Assembly (NCBI GenBank): GCA_021414245.1
Contig: JAIOOU010000007.1
Location: 186,001 to 250,000, forward strand
DNA length: 64,000 nucleotides
Source: Chloroflexota bacterium
GTDB taxonomy: Bacteria; Chloroflexota; Anaerolineae; Anaerolineales; Villigracilaceae
Reading direction: 5' to 3'
A program made the translations under genes and the position numbers. The notes under the pieces are model-generated. The model did not search any database, was not told the DNA's origin, and saw nothing but the letters and a program-made list of their open reading frames with translations. Below, piece after piece: positions 1-9,085 of this stretch (the stretch's first letter is position 1; each line of letters begins with the position of its first letter).

Positions 1-828
1 GGGCAGATTTCCGAGGGCCAGGTCGAGGCGGTCGATCACCTGCGCCAGCTGCGGCTGTTCCGTTTCGGATTGCAATTGAGCCAGCAGGTCGCGTGCGTCC
101 TTTACATCCTCGCGGGCCAGGCCAAAGTTGCTTTGCGAAAGATACAATCTTGCACGGCCGAGCATGTCGAGGACGCGTGTCATCATGACTTCGTGTTTCA
201 GTTCGAGCTGGGCCTGGTCGTTATTTTCTCCCAGCCTGCCTTCCAGGGCGGCCTGCATCTCTGTCAGTTTGGCAAGCGAGGCGCTGTGCGCATCCACGGA
301 GGATTCAAGCGCGCTCACGCGTCCGTTCATTTCAATTAATTCGGACCGCAGGGCCGCGATCTCTCCCTCCAGTTCACTGACGCGGGCGGTGTTGCGCTCG
401 ACCGGGGCGATGAAGGTCTTGTTCAGAAACGGCAAGCCGTAATAAAGCGCGGCGCCAAATCCGCCGATGACCAGGATGATCAGAACCAGCCTGAGCAGGG
501 CGCGCATAAAATTTCCGAAGGCCCGTCCAAAACGACTCAGGAAGGTGGTTTTTTCCTCCGGGTATGAATGGACCGGTTCGGGGATGCCCAACGGCTCCCC
601 GCCGACCGGAACCAGGCTGTTTTTTCGGGATTCATTCAGCTCGGCTTCGAAGTAGCTTTGCATCTTTCCGAGCAGGTTCTTTCCGACCTTCTGCACTTTG
701 GCGCAATCCTCCACAAAATCAAAGGGCCGGGCCGCGATGATATTGCCCGCGATGGGGCGTGTCACCCCGGGGATTTTTGTCAATGTGGTGATGTCGGCTG
801 TATTGAGAAAGAAGAGAAAGTCGTCCAT
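1..828 (-). CDS. HhH-domain membrane protein with coiled coil (C-terminus off the window)
   Basis: The frame opens at ATG 828 behind AGGAG and stays open for 276 codons to the left edge, so the C-terminus is missing. Residues about 8-55 (LNTADITTLTKIPGV, then IIAARPF, then VQKVGKNLLGK) match the double helix-hairpin-helix pattern of ComEA/T2SK-type domains. One membrane segment follows at about 110-131, then a heptad-rich stretch at about 146-190 that should form a coiled coil, then a helical region. There is no signal peptide, so the HhH part is probably cytoplasmic and the coiled coil outside (inference). It starts 10 bp after the stop of the GT-C gene upstream, so the two are probably cotranscribed. 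Function unknown; HhH domains bind DNA or protein. Confidence 0.7.
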   Translation of the reverse strand, partial: MDDFLFFLNTADITTLTKIPGVTRPIAGNIIAARPFDFVEDCAKVQKVGKNLLGKMQSYFEAELNESRKNSLVPVGGEPLGIPEPVHSYPEEKTTFLSRFGRAFGNFMRALLRLVLIILVIGGFGAALYYGLPFLNKTFIAPVERNTARVSELEGEIAALRSELIEMNGRVSALESSVDAHSASLAKLTEMQAALEGRLGENNDQAQLELKHEVMMTRVLDMLGRARLYLSQSNFGLAREDVKDARDLLAQLQSETEQPQLAQVIDRLDLALGNLP

Positions 829-838
829 GCTGCTCCTT

Positions 839-2440
839 TTATTTGAAGAAATGGTTAAATGTCCACTCGATGTTTTGGATCAAATGCGGATTGTAGATCC
901 GGATCCGGTGCAGGTTGCTTGAATAACAGATCAAAAAGCTGATGATCACAGTATAGGCCCAGAGGCCCGTGCCGGCAATTGAATAAATGGATTTCGCCGT
1001 GGGCCTGGCTTTGAGGGATTCGAGTCCCTGCCAGAAGCCGATACAGGTCAATAGGGACAGGGCTGGCAGCAGGTCCAGCAGGTAGCGCATGGTAAGGTAG
1101 AAAAAGAACAGCAGGGTCAAAAAAAGCAGCAGGGAGGAACCTGCCAGGGAGACAGTGATCCAGCGGATATTCTTTTGACTGCCCACGGCTGCCAGAAGCG
1201 CGAAGATCAGAAACGGACTGCCAACGAGCATCCCGGTGACCTCCTCCGCGTAGTAATCGTATATATGCGGGTTGTAACTTTCATACCAGGCCGGGCCGCC
1301 CCAACGGGTGGCTTTGAAGAAGGGGAAGGTGGGCTTGGCCTCGAAGGGGTTTAACAGCAATTTATACAGGTTGGGTGGAGCATAAGCGGCCGAAAAAGAT
1401 TCATTCAAGGTTTCATGGATATCCGTCTGTGTCAGTTGATAGCCCAGGCCGAATTCTGTGAACGAATCGAAGCGGGCATGGTTGTACCAGCCATAGGCGG
1501 CCGCACCCAACGCAAGAGGCAGGGCCAAGGCGAAAATGAATTGTACCGCCTGCGGGCGGTAACCTTTCACTGCCCGGATCAGGACCAGCAAGGCCAGAAA
1601 GGCGATCGGGATGACGAGGGTGGTGCGTGAGCCGACCGATAATGCAAAGAAGGTCCCGGCAAGAATCAGGCGTGAGATGGAGGGTTTATTGAATGCCGTG
1701 AACAACCAATAAAGTCCGCCGATGAAAAAGAACTGCGCGCTGACAAGAGCCGCTTCATAGATGCGCGGCTCGAGCAGCATATAGAGGATGGGGTTGATCA
1801 GGCCGATGAAGGAAATGCTTAATGCAATGGCCCAGACCGGCAGTTCCTGAAAATAGTTTTTCCGAAGCTCCAGAATGAGTAGGATCTGAAAAGCCAGCAG
1901 GCCAACCATGAAGGCAAAACTCAGGATATTGTCCGGGACAGGTTGGAAATAAAACGGTTTCACCAATGCCAGGAGCAGCGCCGGGACCGGCCCCCAGTAT
2001 AGGTAGTATTCGCCTTGATACAGGCTCAAGTCCCAAAGGACAGGGATGCCCTTGCGGTTATCCGGGTTATAGGGATCGTCCAGGGCCAGCAGGGCAGGGT
2101 CGGGTTTTGTTTCGAGGTGGAGCTGTCCGTGGTGGAATGCATTTGCCAGCAGGTCGTAATAATCCGTGGTGACCGGCCATGTCTTCCAGGTTCCGATGCT
2201 GATGATCCAAATGTAGATCAGGACGATCAATCCGCCTGTGAGAACGGAAAGCGGGAACATGCTGTCTGGCGGATTCCCTTTGGAATAAACCAGGGAGACG
2301 AGCACGATCAAAATTCCCACGATTAGAAGAGAGAGGCTTTTGAATCCCCATGCCCCCGCAGACTGCCGTATCAGAAGGGCGGCACCGGCGATGATGCACC
2401 CCGCAAAAATGCCGGCAACAACCTTCTCGTTCAGCTTCAT
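839..2440 (-). CDS. GT-C family membrane glycosyltransferase-like protein
   Basis: A 533-residue protein with roughly a dozen hydrophobic segments and a long first extracytoplasmic loop. That loop holds the pattern TTDYYDLLANAF, DPYNPDNRKG and YQGEYYLYWGPVPAL, which recurs in Chloroflexota proteins annotated as PMT/ArnT-like (GT-C, GT39-like) glycosyltransferases. Such enzymes move a sugar from a lipid-phosphate donor onto a lipid or protein outside the membrane; donor and acceptor cannot be told here. The start at ATG 2440 has no Shine-Dalgarno sequence but has TGaTAAAAT ending 6 nt upstream, so the mRNA is probably leaderless. Diverges from the cysteine desulfurase gene; the HhH protein follows 10 bp downstream. 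Confidence 0.7.
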   Translation of the reverse strand: MKLNEKVVAGIFAGCIIAGAALLIRQSAGAWGFKSLSLLIVGILIVLVSLVYSKGNPPDSMFPLSVLTGGLIVLIYIWIISIGTWKTWPVTTDYYDLLANAFHHGQLHLETKPDPALLALDDPYNPDNRKGIPVLWDLSLYQGEYYLYWGPVPALLLALVKPFYFQPVPDNILSFAFMVGLLAFQILLILELRKNYFQELPVWAIALSISFIGLINPILYMLLEPRIYEAALVSAQFFFIGGLYWLFTAFNKPSISRLILAGTFFALSVGSRTTLVIPIAFLALLVLIRAVKGYRPQAVQFIFALALPLALGAAAYGWYNHARFDSFTEFGLGYQLTQTDIHETLNESFSAAYAPPNLYKLLLNPFEAKPTFPFFKATRWGGPAWYESYNPHIYDYYAEEVTGMLVGSPFLIFALLAAVGSQKNIRWITVSLAGSSLLLFLTLLFFFYLTMRYLLDLLPALSLLTCIGFWQGLESLKARPTAKSIYSIAGTGLWAYTVIISFLICYSSNLHRIRIYNPHLIQNIEWTFNHFFK

Positions 2441-2487
2441 GTGCTTATTTTATCATTCAACCAAAATTGTTTGCTATAATCCTTCCC
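2441..2487. promoter_or_regulatory. Divergent promoter pair giving leaderless transcripts
   Basis: Only 47 bp separate the two divergent start codons. Leftward, TAAAAT (2452-2447, with TG one base before it) ends 6 nt before ATG 2440. Rightward, extended -10 TGCTATAAT (hexamer 2475-2480) ends 7 nt before ATG 2488. Transcription starting 6-7 nt after each hexamer would begin at or next to the A of each ATG, and neither side has a Shine-Dalgarno sequence. Confidence 0.6.
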
Positions 2488-3642
2488 ATGAACTATCTTG
2501 ATTATGCAGCCACCACACCGGTCGATGCGCGCGTGTTGGATGCGATGCTCCCTTATTTTCGGGAATTCTACGGCAACCCGTCCTCGGTTCACCGCTTGGG
2601 GCAAAAGGCCGAGGCGGCCGTGGACGAAGCCCGCGAGAAGGTGGCCGCGGTTTTGCATTGCAGTCCCGGGGAGATACTCTTCACTTCCTGCGGCACCGAG
2701 TCGGACAACCTGGCCCTGCGCGGCGGCGCGTTCGCAAATCGGAATTCCTCTGGAAGAAAGTGGATATTAACTTCAAAAACAGAACATCACGCGGTCAGCA
2801 AGACTGCCGAGCAGCTTGCGCAGGAAAACGGATTCCTGCTCGAATGGCTGGATGTGGATGAATTTGGGATGGTGACGCCTGAATCACTCGGCAGGGCGGT
2901 CTGTGACGACACGGCGCTGGCCTCGGTCATGTACGCCAACAATGAGATCGGTTCGATCAATCCGATCGCTGCACTTGCAGGGATCGCCCTTAAAAATAAA
3001 ATTCTCTTTCACACCGATGCGGTGCAGGCTGCGGCCTATCTCGATGTCAATGTTGAAACACTCGGCGTGGACCTGATGTCCTTGGGCGGGCATAAATTCT
3101 ATGGACCCAAGGGTGTGGGTGCGCTGTATGTCCGCAAAGGCACGGGCCTGCTTCCGCAAATGACCGGCGGGGGACAGGAGTTCAACCTGCGGGCCGGGAC
3201 TCAGAATGTGCCCTACATCGTCGGTTTTGCAGAAGCCCTGCGTCTCGCACACATGGAACGCGAAAACCGCACGGCTCATGTCCAACCGCTGCGCGATCAT
3301 TTGATCGGGGAGATCCTGGAAACGATTCCCGACTCGCGGCTGACCGGTCATCCGCAAAAACGCCTGCCCAATCACGCCTCGTTTGTCTTCAAGGATGTGG
3401 ACGGCAATCTGCTGCTGCAATTGCTGGATGCTGCCGGCTTTGCCTGTTCGTCCGGGTCCGCGTGCAAGACCGGCAATCCCGAACCGAGCGAAGTGATCAC
3501 TTCATTGGGATATTCAAGGGACTGGGCGCTCGGGTCTCTGCGGATCACGCTGGGTGTAGATTCCACCCCGCAGCATGTGGATTCCTTCCTGCAGACATTG
3601 CCAGGGTTGGTGGAAAAAGCACGAAAACTGAACCAAAAATAA
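2488..3642 (+). CDS. Cysteine desulfurase (NifS/IscS family)
   Basis: PLP-dependent removal of sulfur from L-cysteine to give alanine and an enzyme persulfide, supplying sulfur for Fe-S clusters and thio-modified tRNA. The 384-residue protein begins MNYLDYAATTP, the usual family start. The PLP lysine is K203 in GGHKFYGPKG and the catalytic cysteine C326 lies in SSGSACKTG, as in group I enzymes such as IscS. The start at ATG 2488 is preferred over a TTG 21 nt upstream because the -10 box lies between them. No iscU, iscR or thiI gene is adjacent; the next gene in the same direction is the baseplate-J-like protein about 50 bp on. Confidence 0.93.
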   Translation: MNYLDYAATTPVDARVLDAMLPYFREFYGNPSSVHRLGQKAEAAVDEAREKVAAVLHCSPGEILFTSCGTESDNLALRGGAFANRNSSGRKWILTSKTEHHAVSKTAEQLAQENGFLLEWLDVDEFGMVTPESLGRAVCDDTALASVMYANNEIGSINPIAALAGIALKNKILFHTDAVQAAAYLDVNVETLGVDLMSLGGHKFYGPKGVGALYVRKGTGLLPQMTGGGQEFNLRAGTQNVPYIVGFAEALRLAHMERENRTAHVQPLRDHLIGEILETIPDSRLTGHPQKRLPNHASFVFKDVDGNLLLQLLDAAGFACSSGSACKTGNPEPSEVITSLGYSRDWALGSLRITLGVDSTPQHVDSFLQTLPGLVEKARKLNQK

Positions 3643-3693
3643 GATGAACAGGGTTTGAGATCGAAGAGACTCTGTTGATCAAGGTTAAACCAT

Positions 3694-5178
3694 CTGAAAA
3701 CTCAAATCATCACCCTTGAAGCCCACGATGACCTGATCTCCGTCCGCGACAAATTGTCTTGGGCGAAGACCCCGCGCATTTTGCTGGTCTGGCCCAAGAA
3801 GGAAAAGGTCAGCTTACGCATTTTGGACCTCAAAGTCCTGCAGCGGCATGCGGATTCACTTGGCGCGCAGCTCGGCATTGTGACGCGCCATGTGCGCGTG
3901 CGGCAGGATGCCGAATCCCTGGGAATTCCCGTTTTCGATTCGACCCCATCCGCACAGCGCGATGCCTGGCCGGAGGCGGTTCCAAGGAGTCAACGCGTGC
4001 CGAAAGCGCCGCGGCGGGACTTGCGCCGGATCCGGAATTTTGTTTACGAAAAAGAAGCGCCCTGGCGCACTTCCCTGATCGGGCGGCTGCTCGCCTTCAC
4101 AGCGGGCGTGCTGGCCGTTTTGGCAATGGCAGGACTGTTCGTCCCGCGCGCCGCGCTGACCTTGTATCCCGAAGCGCAGACTCAAAGCCTGGTCATCCCG
4201 GTTTCGGCGGATGAATCCATCACGTCCGTCTCCCTGACCGGTGCGATTCCGGCGCATTCCATTTCAGTCGAAGTCAGTACCGAGCAATCGCTGGCCATCG
4301 CGAGCGAGATCAGCGTGCCGAAGAACAAGGCAAGGGGGATTGCCCGCTTTACGAACCTGGGACAAAGCGAGGTCAATATCCGCGCTGGGACCTTGATCTC
4401 GACCGGCGCTGCGCTGCGCTTCCTCACGCTGCACGATAGCCTGCTGCCCGCCGGTGTGGATGAATTTGTGGATATCCCCATCGAAGCGCAGGTACCCGGC
4501 GGGCAGGGAAATGTGCCGGCAGATTCGATCCTGATCCTGGAAGGACCAATCGGGCTTTCCGCAAAGGTGACCAACCCGGATCCGACCAGCGGGGGCAGCG
4601 ACAGCAAAGTGACCGGGGCGACCGATGAGGACCGTTCCAGGTTGAGCGGAGTGGTCTTCGATAACCTGGGCAAGTCCGCCCTGAGTCAGATCCGCTCCCA
4701 ACTTCAAAGCGGTGACCTGCTGCTGGAAGATACACTCGAGTCGGATGAGATCCTGCAGGAGGAATTCGATCCGCCCGCCGGCCAGGCCGGAAAGACCTTG
4801 GTCTTGAAGATGAAGGTGAAATTCACGGCGCAGTACATCTCGGCCGCAGACCTGGATCAGCTGGCCCGCTCCACCTTGACCGCTTCCATCCCGGTTGATT
4901 TTTCCGCGTTTGGCGACCCAACCTTCACTCCGCTGACCGGGCCGGCCACGGATTCTTCCGGTGTGACTCACTTCGACCTCAAAGTGGAACAGGACCTGCT
5001 GCGCAGCCTGGACCCGGCGCATGTCTTCAACCTGGTGCGCGGTCACGACCCGCAGGGCGCCCGCGCGGAATTACTGGCGGGTTTGACGTTACGAAAAGAC
5101 CCGCAGATCGTGTTGACTCCCTCCTGGTGGCCGTGGCTGCCCTTGATCCCGTTCAATGTGACTGTGGAGATGCAATGA
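3694..5178 (+). CDS. Baseplate J-like membrane protein
   Basis: About 494 residues. The N-terminal part (VRDKLSWAKTPRILLVWPKK, then LDLKVLQRHADSLGAQLG) is a cytoplasmic alpha/beta segment seen in Chloroflexota proteins annotated as baseplate J/gp47-like. One membrane helix follows at about residues 130-150, then a large extracytoplasmic beta-rich region with paired GARF/GTL-type strands. No ATG lies in this region. The conserved segment extends upstream of TTG 3754 to CTG 3694 (L-K-T-Q-I-I-T-L-E), just after an in-frame TGA near 3676, with AAGG at 3681-3684. CTG 3694 is therefore the likely start and TTG 3754 the fallback. The stop overlaps the ruvX start by 4 bp. There are no other phage genes, so it is probably a cellular envelope protein; its role is unknown. 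Confidence 0.65.
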   Translation: MKTQIITLEAHDDLISVRDKLSWAKTPRILLVWPKKEKVSLRILDLKVLQRHADSLGAQLGIVTRHVRVRQDAESLGIPVFDSTPSAQRDAWPEAVPRSQRVPKAPRRDLRRIRNFVYEKEAPWRTSLIGRLLAFTAGVLAVLAMAGLFVPRAALTLYPEAQTQSLVIPVSADESITSVSLTGAIPAHSISVEVSTEQSLAIASEISVPKNKARGIARFTNLGQSEVNIRAGTLISTGAALRFLTLHDSLLPAGVDEFVDIPIEAQVPGGQGNVPADSILILEGPIGLSAKVTNPDPTSGGSDSKVTGATDEDRSRLSGVVFDNLGKSALSQIRSQLQSGDLLLEDTLESDEILQEEFDPPAGQAGKTLVLKMKVKFTAQYISAADLDQLARSTLTASIPVDFSAFGDPTFTPLTGPATDSSGVTHFDLKVEQDLLRSLDPAHVFNLVRGHDPQGARAELLAGLTLRKDPQIVLTPSWWPWLPLIPFNVTVEMQ

Positions 5179-5591
5179 GGATCCTGGCGGTGGACCACGG
5201 GGAGAAACGCATCGGCCTGGCGTTGAGCGACCCGACCGGGACCATCGCCGGCCCGTTAAAGGTCATTGAACATGTTTCACGCGCCATCGACGCCGCGCAG
5301 GTGGCCGGCCTGGCCGTGCAAAACGATGCCGGTTTGATCGTGGTCGGACAGAGTTTCGATGAAGAGGGTAAACCCAACCCGGCCGGGCGGCGCGCCGGCC
5401 GCTTTGCGGACGAACTGCGAAATCAAACCTCCCTGCCGGTCGAGTTGTGGGACGAATCCTTCAGCACCCGCGATGCCCGCAGCGCGCGCATTCAGCTCGG
5501 GGTCTCGCGCAGGGACCGCGCCGGTCATCAGGATGCCTTTGCGGCCGTGGTCATCCTGCAATCCTATCTGGAATCCATTCGTAACTCTTAA
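5175..5591 (+). CDS. ruvX: Putative pre-16S rRNA nuclease / Holliday junction resolvase-like RuvX (YqgF)
   Basis: A 138-residue RNase H-fold protein. It starts MRILAVDHGEKRIGLALSD, the DxGxxRIG strand with the first catalytic Asp of the YqgF family, and has LIVVGQSFDEEG, LWDESFST (a conserved Glu) and a C-terminal HQDAFAAVVILQSYL with the last acidic residue. In E. coli YqgF matures the 5' end of 16S rRNA. The start at ATG 5175 overlaps the previous stop (ATGA), so translation is probably coupled; mltG follows after 12 bp. A longer upstream frame was rejected because it lacks the family start. Confidence 0.93.
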   Translation: MRILAVDHGEKRIGLALSDPTGTIAGPLKVIEHVSRAIDAAQVAGLAVQNDAGLIVVGQSFDEEGKPNPAGRRAGRFADELRNQTSLPVELWDESFSTRDARSARIQLGVSRRDRAGHQDAFAAVVILQSYLESIRNS

Positions 5592-5603
5592 ATCGGAAAC
5601 TGC

Positions 5604-6707
5604 ATGCGTCGTTATCATCTTGTCCTGATCGTCATTGCCTTGCTGGCCGTCGTCTTCCTGTGCATCGGGTATATTCCCGCGCGCGCTTCGCTCCTGTATG
5701 GTCCGCCTGCACGTTCGCTTTCCATCCCGGACCGCATCGAATATTCCACGCGCCTGCTCGCGCATGGCGACCTGCTGACCACCCCGTTGAATCCGAACGG
5801 TTTCGACCAAACGTTTACGATCGAGCCGGGCGAGTCGATCGCCTCGGTGGCCGCGCGGTTGGAGGAGGCCCTGCTGATCGCGGACGCGCAGACCTTCTAC
5901 GATTACGTGGTCTACACCGGCCTCGACTTGACCATTCAGGCCGGGCAATACAAGCTTAGTCCCTCGCTCTCGATCATGGACATTACCCGCAAACTGCAGG
6001 ATGCCACTTCCGAGGATGTGACCTTCACGATCCTTTCCGGCTGGCGGATGGAGGAGATCGCCGCCTCGCTCCCAACCTCCGGCCTGGATATTTCCCCCGA
6101 GGCCTTTCTATCCGCCGTGCAGACTCCGCCTCAAGTGCTGGATTTTGTGCCTGACCGTTCTTCGATGGAGGGATTCTTCTTCCCGGATGTTTACATCCTG
6201 CCGCGCACCACCAGCGTGGACCAGTTCCTCGACATCGCCGCCCGCAATTTCGCCTCCCACCTGACCGAAGACCTGCGCTCGGGCTTCAACGCCCAGGGTC
6301 TGGACGTGTATCAGGCCGTTACGCTGGCCTCCATTGTGGAGCGCGAATCGGTTCACGACGAGGAAATGTCCCTGATCGCCTCGGTCTTTCTCAACCGCCT
6401 GAATATCGGCATGACCCTCGGCAGCGACCCGACCGTGCAGTACGCCCTGGGTTACGACTCGCTTAACGGCACCTGGTGGACCAACCCCCTCAGCCTTGAA
6501 GATCTCAAAACCGACTCGCCCTACAACACCTATGTCTACGCCGGCCTGCCGCCCGGCCCGATCGCTAGTCCCAGCTTGGAGGCACTGCAGGCCGTGGCCT
6601 TCCCGCAGGCCTCCGATTATTATTATTTTCAGGCCCAATGCGACGGCTCGGGCTATCACACCTTCGCATCCACCTTTGAAGAACACCTTGGGAATAGTTG
6701 TCCGTAG
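5604..6707 (+). CDS. mltG: Endolytic murein transglycosylase MltG
   Basis: A 367-residue protein with an N-terminal membrane anchor (about residues 5-27), a LysM-like extracytoplasmic segment (IEPGESIASVAARLEEA) and the YceG catalytic domain. The catalytic Glu is E246 in LASIVERES, followed by the family signatures SVFLNRLNIGMTLGSDPTVQYAL and SPYNTYVYAGLPPGPI. It cleaves nascent glycan strands and so sets their length during wall growth. The ruvX-mltG order is common in bacteria. Start at ATG 5604 with a weak GGAA upstream. Confidence 0.93.
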   Translation: MRRYHLVLIVIALLAVVFLCIGYIPARASLLYGPPARSLSIPDRIEYSTRLLAHGDLLTTPLNPNGFDQTFTIEPGESIASVAARLEEALLIADAQTFYDYVVYTGLDLTIQAGQYKLSPSLSIMDITRKLQDATSEDVTFTILSGWRMEEIAASLPTSGLDISPEAFLSAVQTPPQVLDFVPDRSSMEGFFFPDVYILPRTTSVDQFLDIAARNFASHLTEDLRSGFNAQGLDVYQAVTLASIVERESVHDEEMSLIASVFLNRLNIGMTLGSDPTVQYALGYDSLNGTWWTNPLSLEDLKTDSPYNTYVYAGLPPGPIASPSLEALQAVAFPQASDYYYFQAQCDGSGYHTFASTFEEHLGNSCP

Positions 6708-6792
6708 GGCAGTCTTATAATCGGGATATTGGTGTTTATACAGCGAATGCAGAACGATATTGGTCAGCTTGAGCTGCAAGGGAGAAAATGGA

Positions 6793-7893
6793 ATGTCCAG
6801 GATTGCAAAATCATCGGCAAGGATCAAACTAACTGCTTTGGACAGTTTCGCAATTTACTCCGGGGCGAAACTCGAATATTTAATTCAATACCAAAATGAA
6901 CTGTGGGCCGCCATCCGACAAAAACAAAAGGGCGTATGGCAATTTGTGACCTTTCTTGCGGGTGCCATAATGGCAGGCGCTTTATTGGTGAGTGCCGGGG
7001 TTGTTCAAGTCAGGAACGGCCTGGCAACTTTTGATTATTTGCATATCCCAGGGACATTCCTGATTCCGCTGATATGCTTGATTTTTATCCTGGTGTCTTT
7101 CTGGGGAATTGGGATTGCATTGGATGCAAACTATTGGGAAAACCGAAATCAGTGGTTAATCAGTAATATCGGATCGAGGATACTCGGTAAAGGCGCGGTT
7201 TCGAAGGTCCTGCCTAAGGATATATCCAATCCTGCGTTCCAATACTCGACCACTTCATGCATTCATATTAACTTTCTTTTTGTTATTGCGGGTATTTTTG
7301 CATCCGGAAACCTGCTTTTACTTAAATTTATGGGCAGGCTCACTGGGGTGCTCCAGGAGATTGGTGTTGGGATGCTCGGCGTATTGCTGGGCGGTCTTGT
7401 CATCTATGTCCTTATTAAAAATTTCGAATGGGTCCGAAGGTATCATCAGGATATTGAACAGACAGGCATAAATCGAACCGGTTTTGTCAGCTGCGCGGCC
7501 TACCATCAAGACAAGGTTTGGTTAACCTCCCCATTGTTGATGTGGCTCCATGTATTTTCAATTTTTAATTTTTATTCCTCTGTTTGGGAATTAACAAGGG
7601 CATTCGTTATTCCATTTCCTTCCGCCGTTAATTCCCTGATCGTGTTGTGTTTGGGAACAAGTGTGTTTTTCCTGTATTGGGTAAAACAAAAGAGGGTTAC
7701 CGGCTATATCAATAGGGGCGAGAATTTCATTGCGAAGGGGATAAGCGGGCGCAAATTGTTGGAAAGAAAGGAGGTTCAAGGCCTAAGATTTGTTTCGCAA
7801 ATGACATCCGGGGCCATATTGGCGTTAAATTCCATTTCCATAATATTATCCGGTTTTCCCGTTATCCACGCGTTTTTAACAAATCTCGCGTAA
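6793..7893 (+). CDS. Multi-pass membrane protein, function unknown
   Basis: 366 residues with about six to seven hydrophobic segments (for example near 45-65, 85-105, 150-170, 185-207, 250-268, 280-300 and 330-350) joined by short basic loops. No motif was recognised. Start at ATG 6793, eight bases after AAGGGAG. The gene is AT-richer and uses more A/T-ending codons than its neighbours, and it sits alone between mltG and an MBL-fold gene, so recent acquisition is possible (inference). It does not look like a recognised transporter: no Walker motif and no repeated halves. Confidence 0.6.
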   Translation: MSRIAKSSARIKLTALDSFAIYSGAKLEYLIQYQNELWAAIRQKQKGVWQFVTFLAGAIMAGALLVSAGVVQVRNGLATFDYLHIPGTFLIPLICLIFILVSFWGIGIALDANYWENRNQWLISNIGSRILGKGAVSKVLPKDISNPAFQYSTTSCIHINFLFVIAGIFASGNLLLLKFMGRLTGVLQEIGVGMLGVLLGGLVIYVLIKNFEWVRRYHQDIEQTGINRTGFVSCAAYHQDKVWLTSPLLMWLHVFSIFNFYSSVWELTRAFVIPFPSAVNSLIVLCLGTSVFFLYWVKQKRVTGYINRGENFIAKGISGRKLLERKEVQGLRFVSQMTSGAILALNSISIILSGFPVIHAFLTNLA

Positions 7894-8056
7894 CAAGGGT
7901 ATCATGAGATAATTGCTGCATTAAATCAGGGGGAGGGATTCCAATACGGCGGCGTGTTTGGAAAGGGAGTAGGCTTTGATTTTTTCCTGCACCAGGTTGA
8001 GACCGCCAGGTTACGTTTGTTGATCGCTCTCACCACGGTACAAATGAGGAGAAGAG

Positions 8057-9013
8057 ATGAATTCCGAAGCACTTCCCCGATCTGAACATTTCACATTTCA
8101 TCGATTGGCTGAAGGGATCTGGGCGGCCATCGCACTGTCCGCCGGGCTGGCGGGCAGCAATTCCGGGATTGTAGACACGGGTGACCATACCGTGGTCTTT
8201 GACACCACGCTCTCGCCCGCCTCCGCTTCTGATTTGCGCATGGCGGCCGAACAGTTAACAGGACGACCGGTCTCCTGCGTGCTTAACAGCCATATGGATC
8301 GGGACCATGTTTTTGGCAATGCTGTTTTTTCCCCCGAAACGATCATCTATTCCACTACCCGGACCCGCGAACTCATGTCCGAACAAACATCGGCTGACAT
8401 GCTGGAGTTCAAGAAGAAATGGCCCGAGCTGCAGGCACAATGGGTCGAAGGTGCCAGGGTCACCCGGGATGAAGCCGAGCGGGTGGATTATGAGGAAGGG
8501 GTGAAATTCGCCCAACGGATCATCGATACCTTTCCACAGATGCAGGTCCGTCTGCCCGATCATGTTTTCGATGATCAATTGGAACTCCAGGGATCTAAAC
8601 GCACGATTCAGTTCCTCACGTATGGCGGCGGGCACACCGATAGCGACGCAATCCTGGTCGCACCCGCGGATCGCATCATCTTCACTGGGGATCTGTTCGT
8701 GGTGAAGAATCACCCCGCCTTATTCAAGGGCCATCCGCGACAATGGCTGGATATCCTCGTGAAGATCAAGGGGCTGGATCCGGTCCATTTGGTGCCCGGT
8801 CATGGCGGACTGGGCACGCAAACCGAGTTGATGCTGATCGAACGTTATATCCAGGAAACGCTGCAAATGGCCCAGGAAAACCGGCGTGCAGGCGGCACAG
8901 GCGAAAGTGCGGCCGCCCTCCAACCGCCTGCGTTTGCCGAAGGCTGGGATAATGGTGATATTTTTGGGGAAAACATGAAATTCCTGCACGAGGTCGTGCA
9001 AGGAAAGAATTGA
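8057..9013 (+). CDS. MBL-fold metallo-hydrolase
   Basis: A 318-residue metallo-beta-lactamase-fold protein. The metal-binding loop reads NSHMDRDH (H79, D81, D83, H84), so the second His of the usual HxHxDH is Asp. The other ligands are present: H193 in GGGHTDSD, D212 in FTGDLF and H249 in VPGHGG. Family members hydrolyse esters, lactones, thioesters or phosphodiesters; the substrate cannot be read here. No signal peptide, so cytoplasmic. AGGAGAAG lies just before ATG 8057. First of five rightward genes up to 11243. Confidence 0.85.
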   Translation: MNSEALPRSEHFTFHRLAEGIWAAIALSAGLAGSNSGIVDTGDHTVVFDTTLSPASASDLRMAAEQLTGRPVSCVLNSHMDRDHVFGNAVFSPETIIYSTTRTRELMSEQTSADMLEFKKKWPELQAQWVEGARVTRDEAERVDYEEGVKFAQRIIDTFPQMQVRLPDHVFDDQLELQGSKRTIQFLTYGGGHTDSDAILVAPADRIIFTGDLFVVKNHPALFKGHPRQWLDILVKIKGLDPVHLVPGHGGLGTQTELMLIERYIQETLQMAQENRRAGGTGESAAALQPPAFAEGWDNGDIFGENMKFLHEVVQGKN

Positions 9014-9085
9014 TGATCCCAGCGTCCTGAGTCTGTGCGATCCGCTTGAGGTAACTGCCGGGATCCGGAAGGAAAGGAGTTGCGC

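Noticed and set aside
3694-5178. Prophage remnant because of the baseplate-J-like protein
   Set aside because: No other phage genes flank it; it lies in a housekeeping block with cysteine desulfurase, ruvX and mltG, and has a membrane helix.
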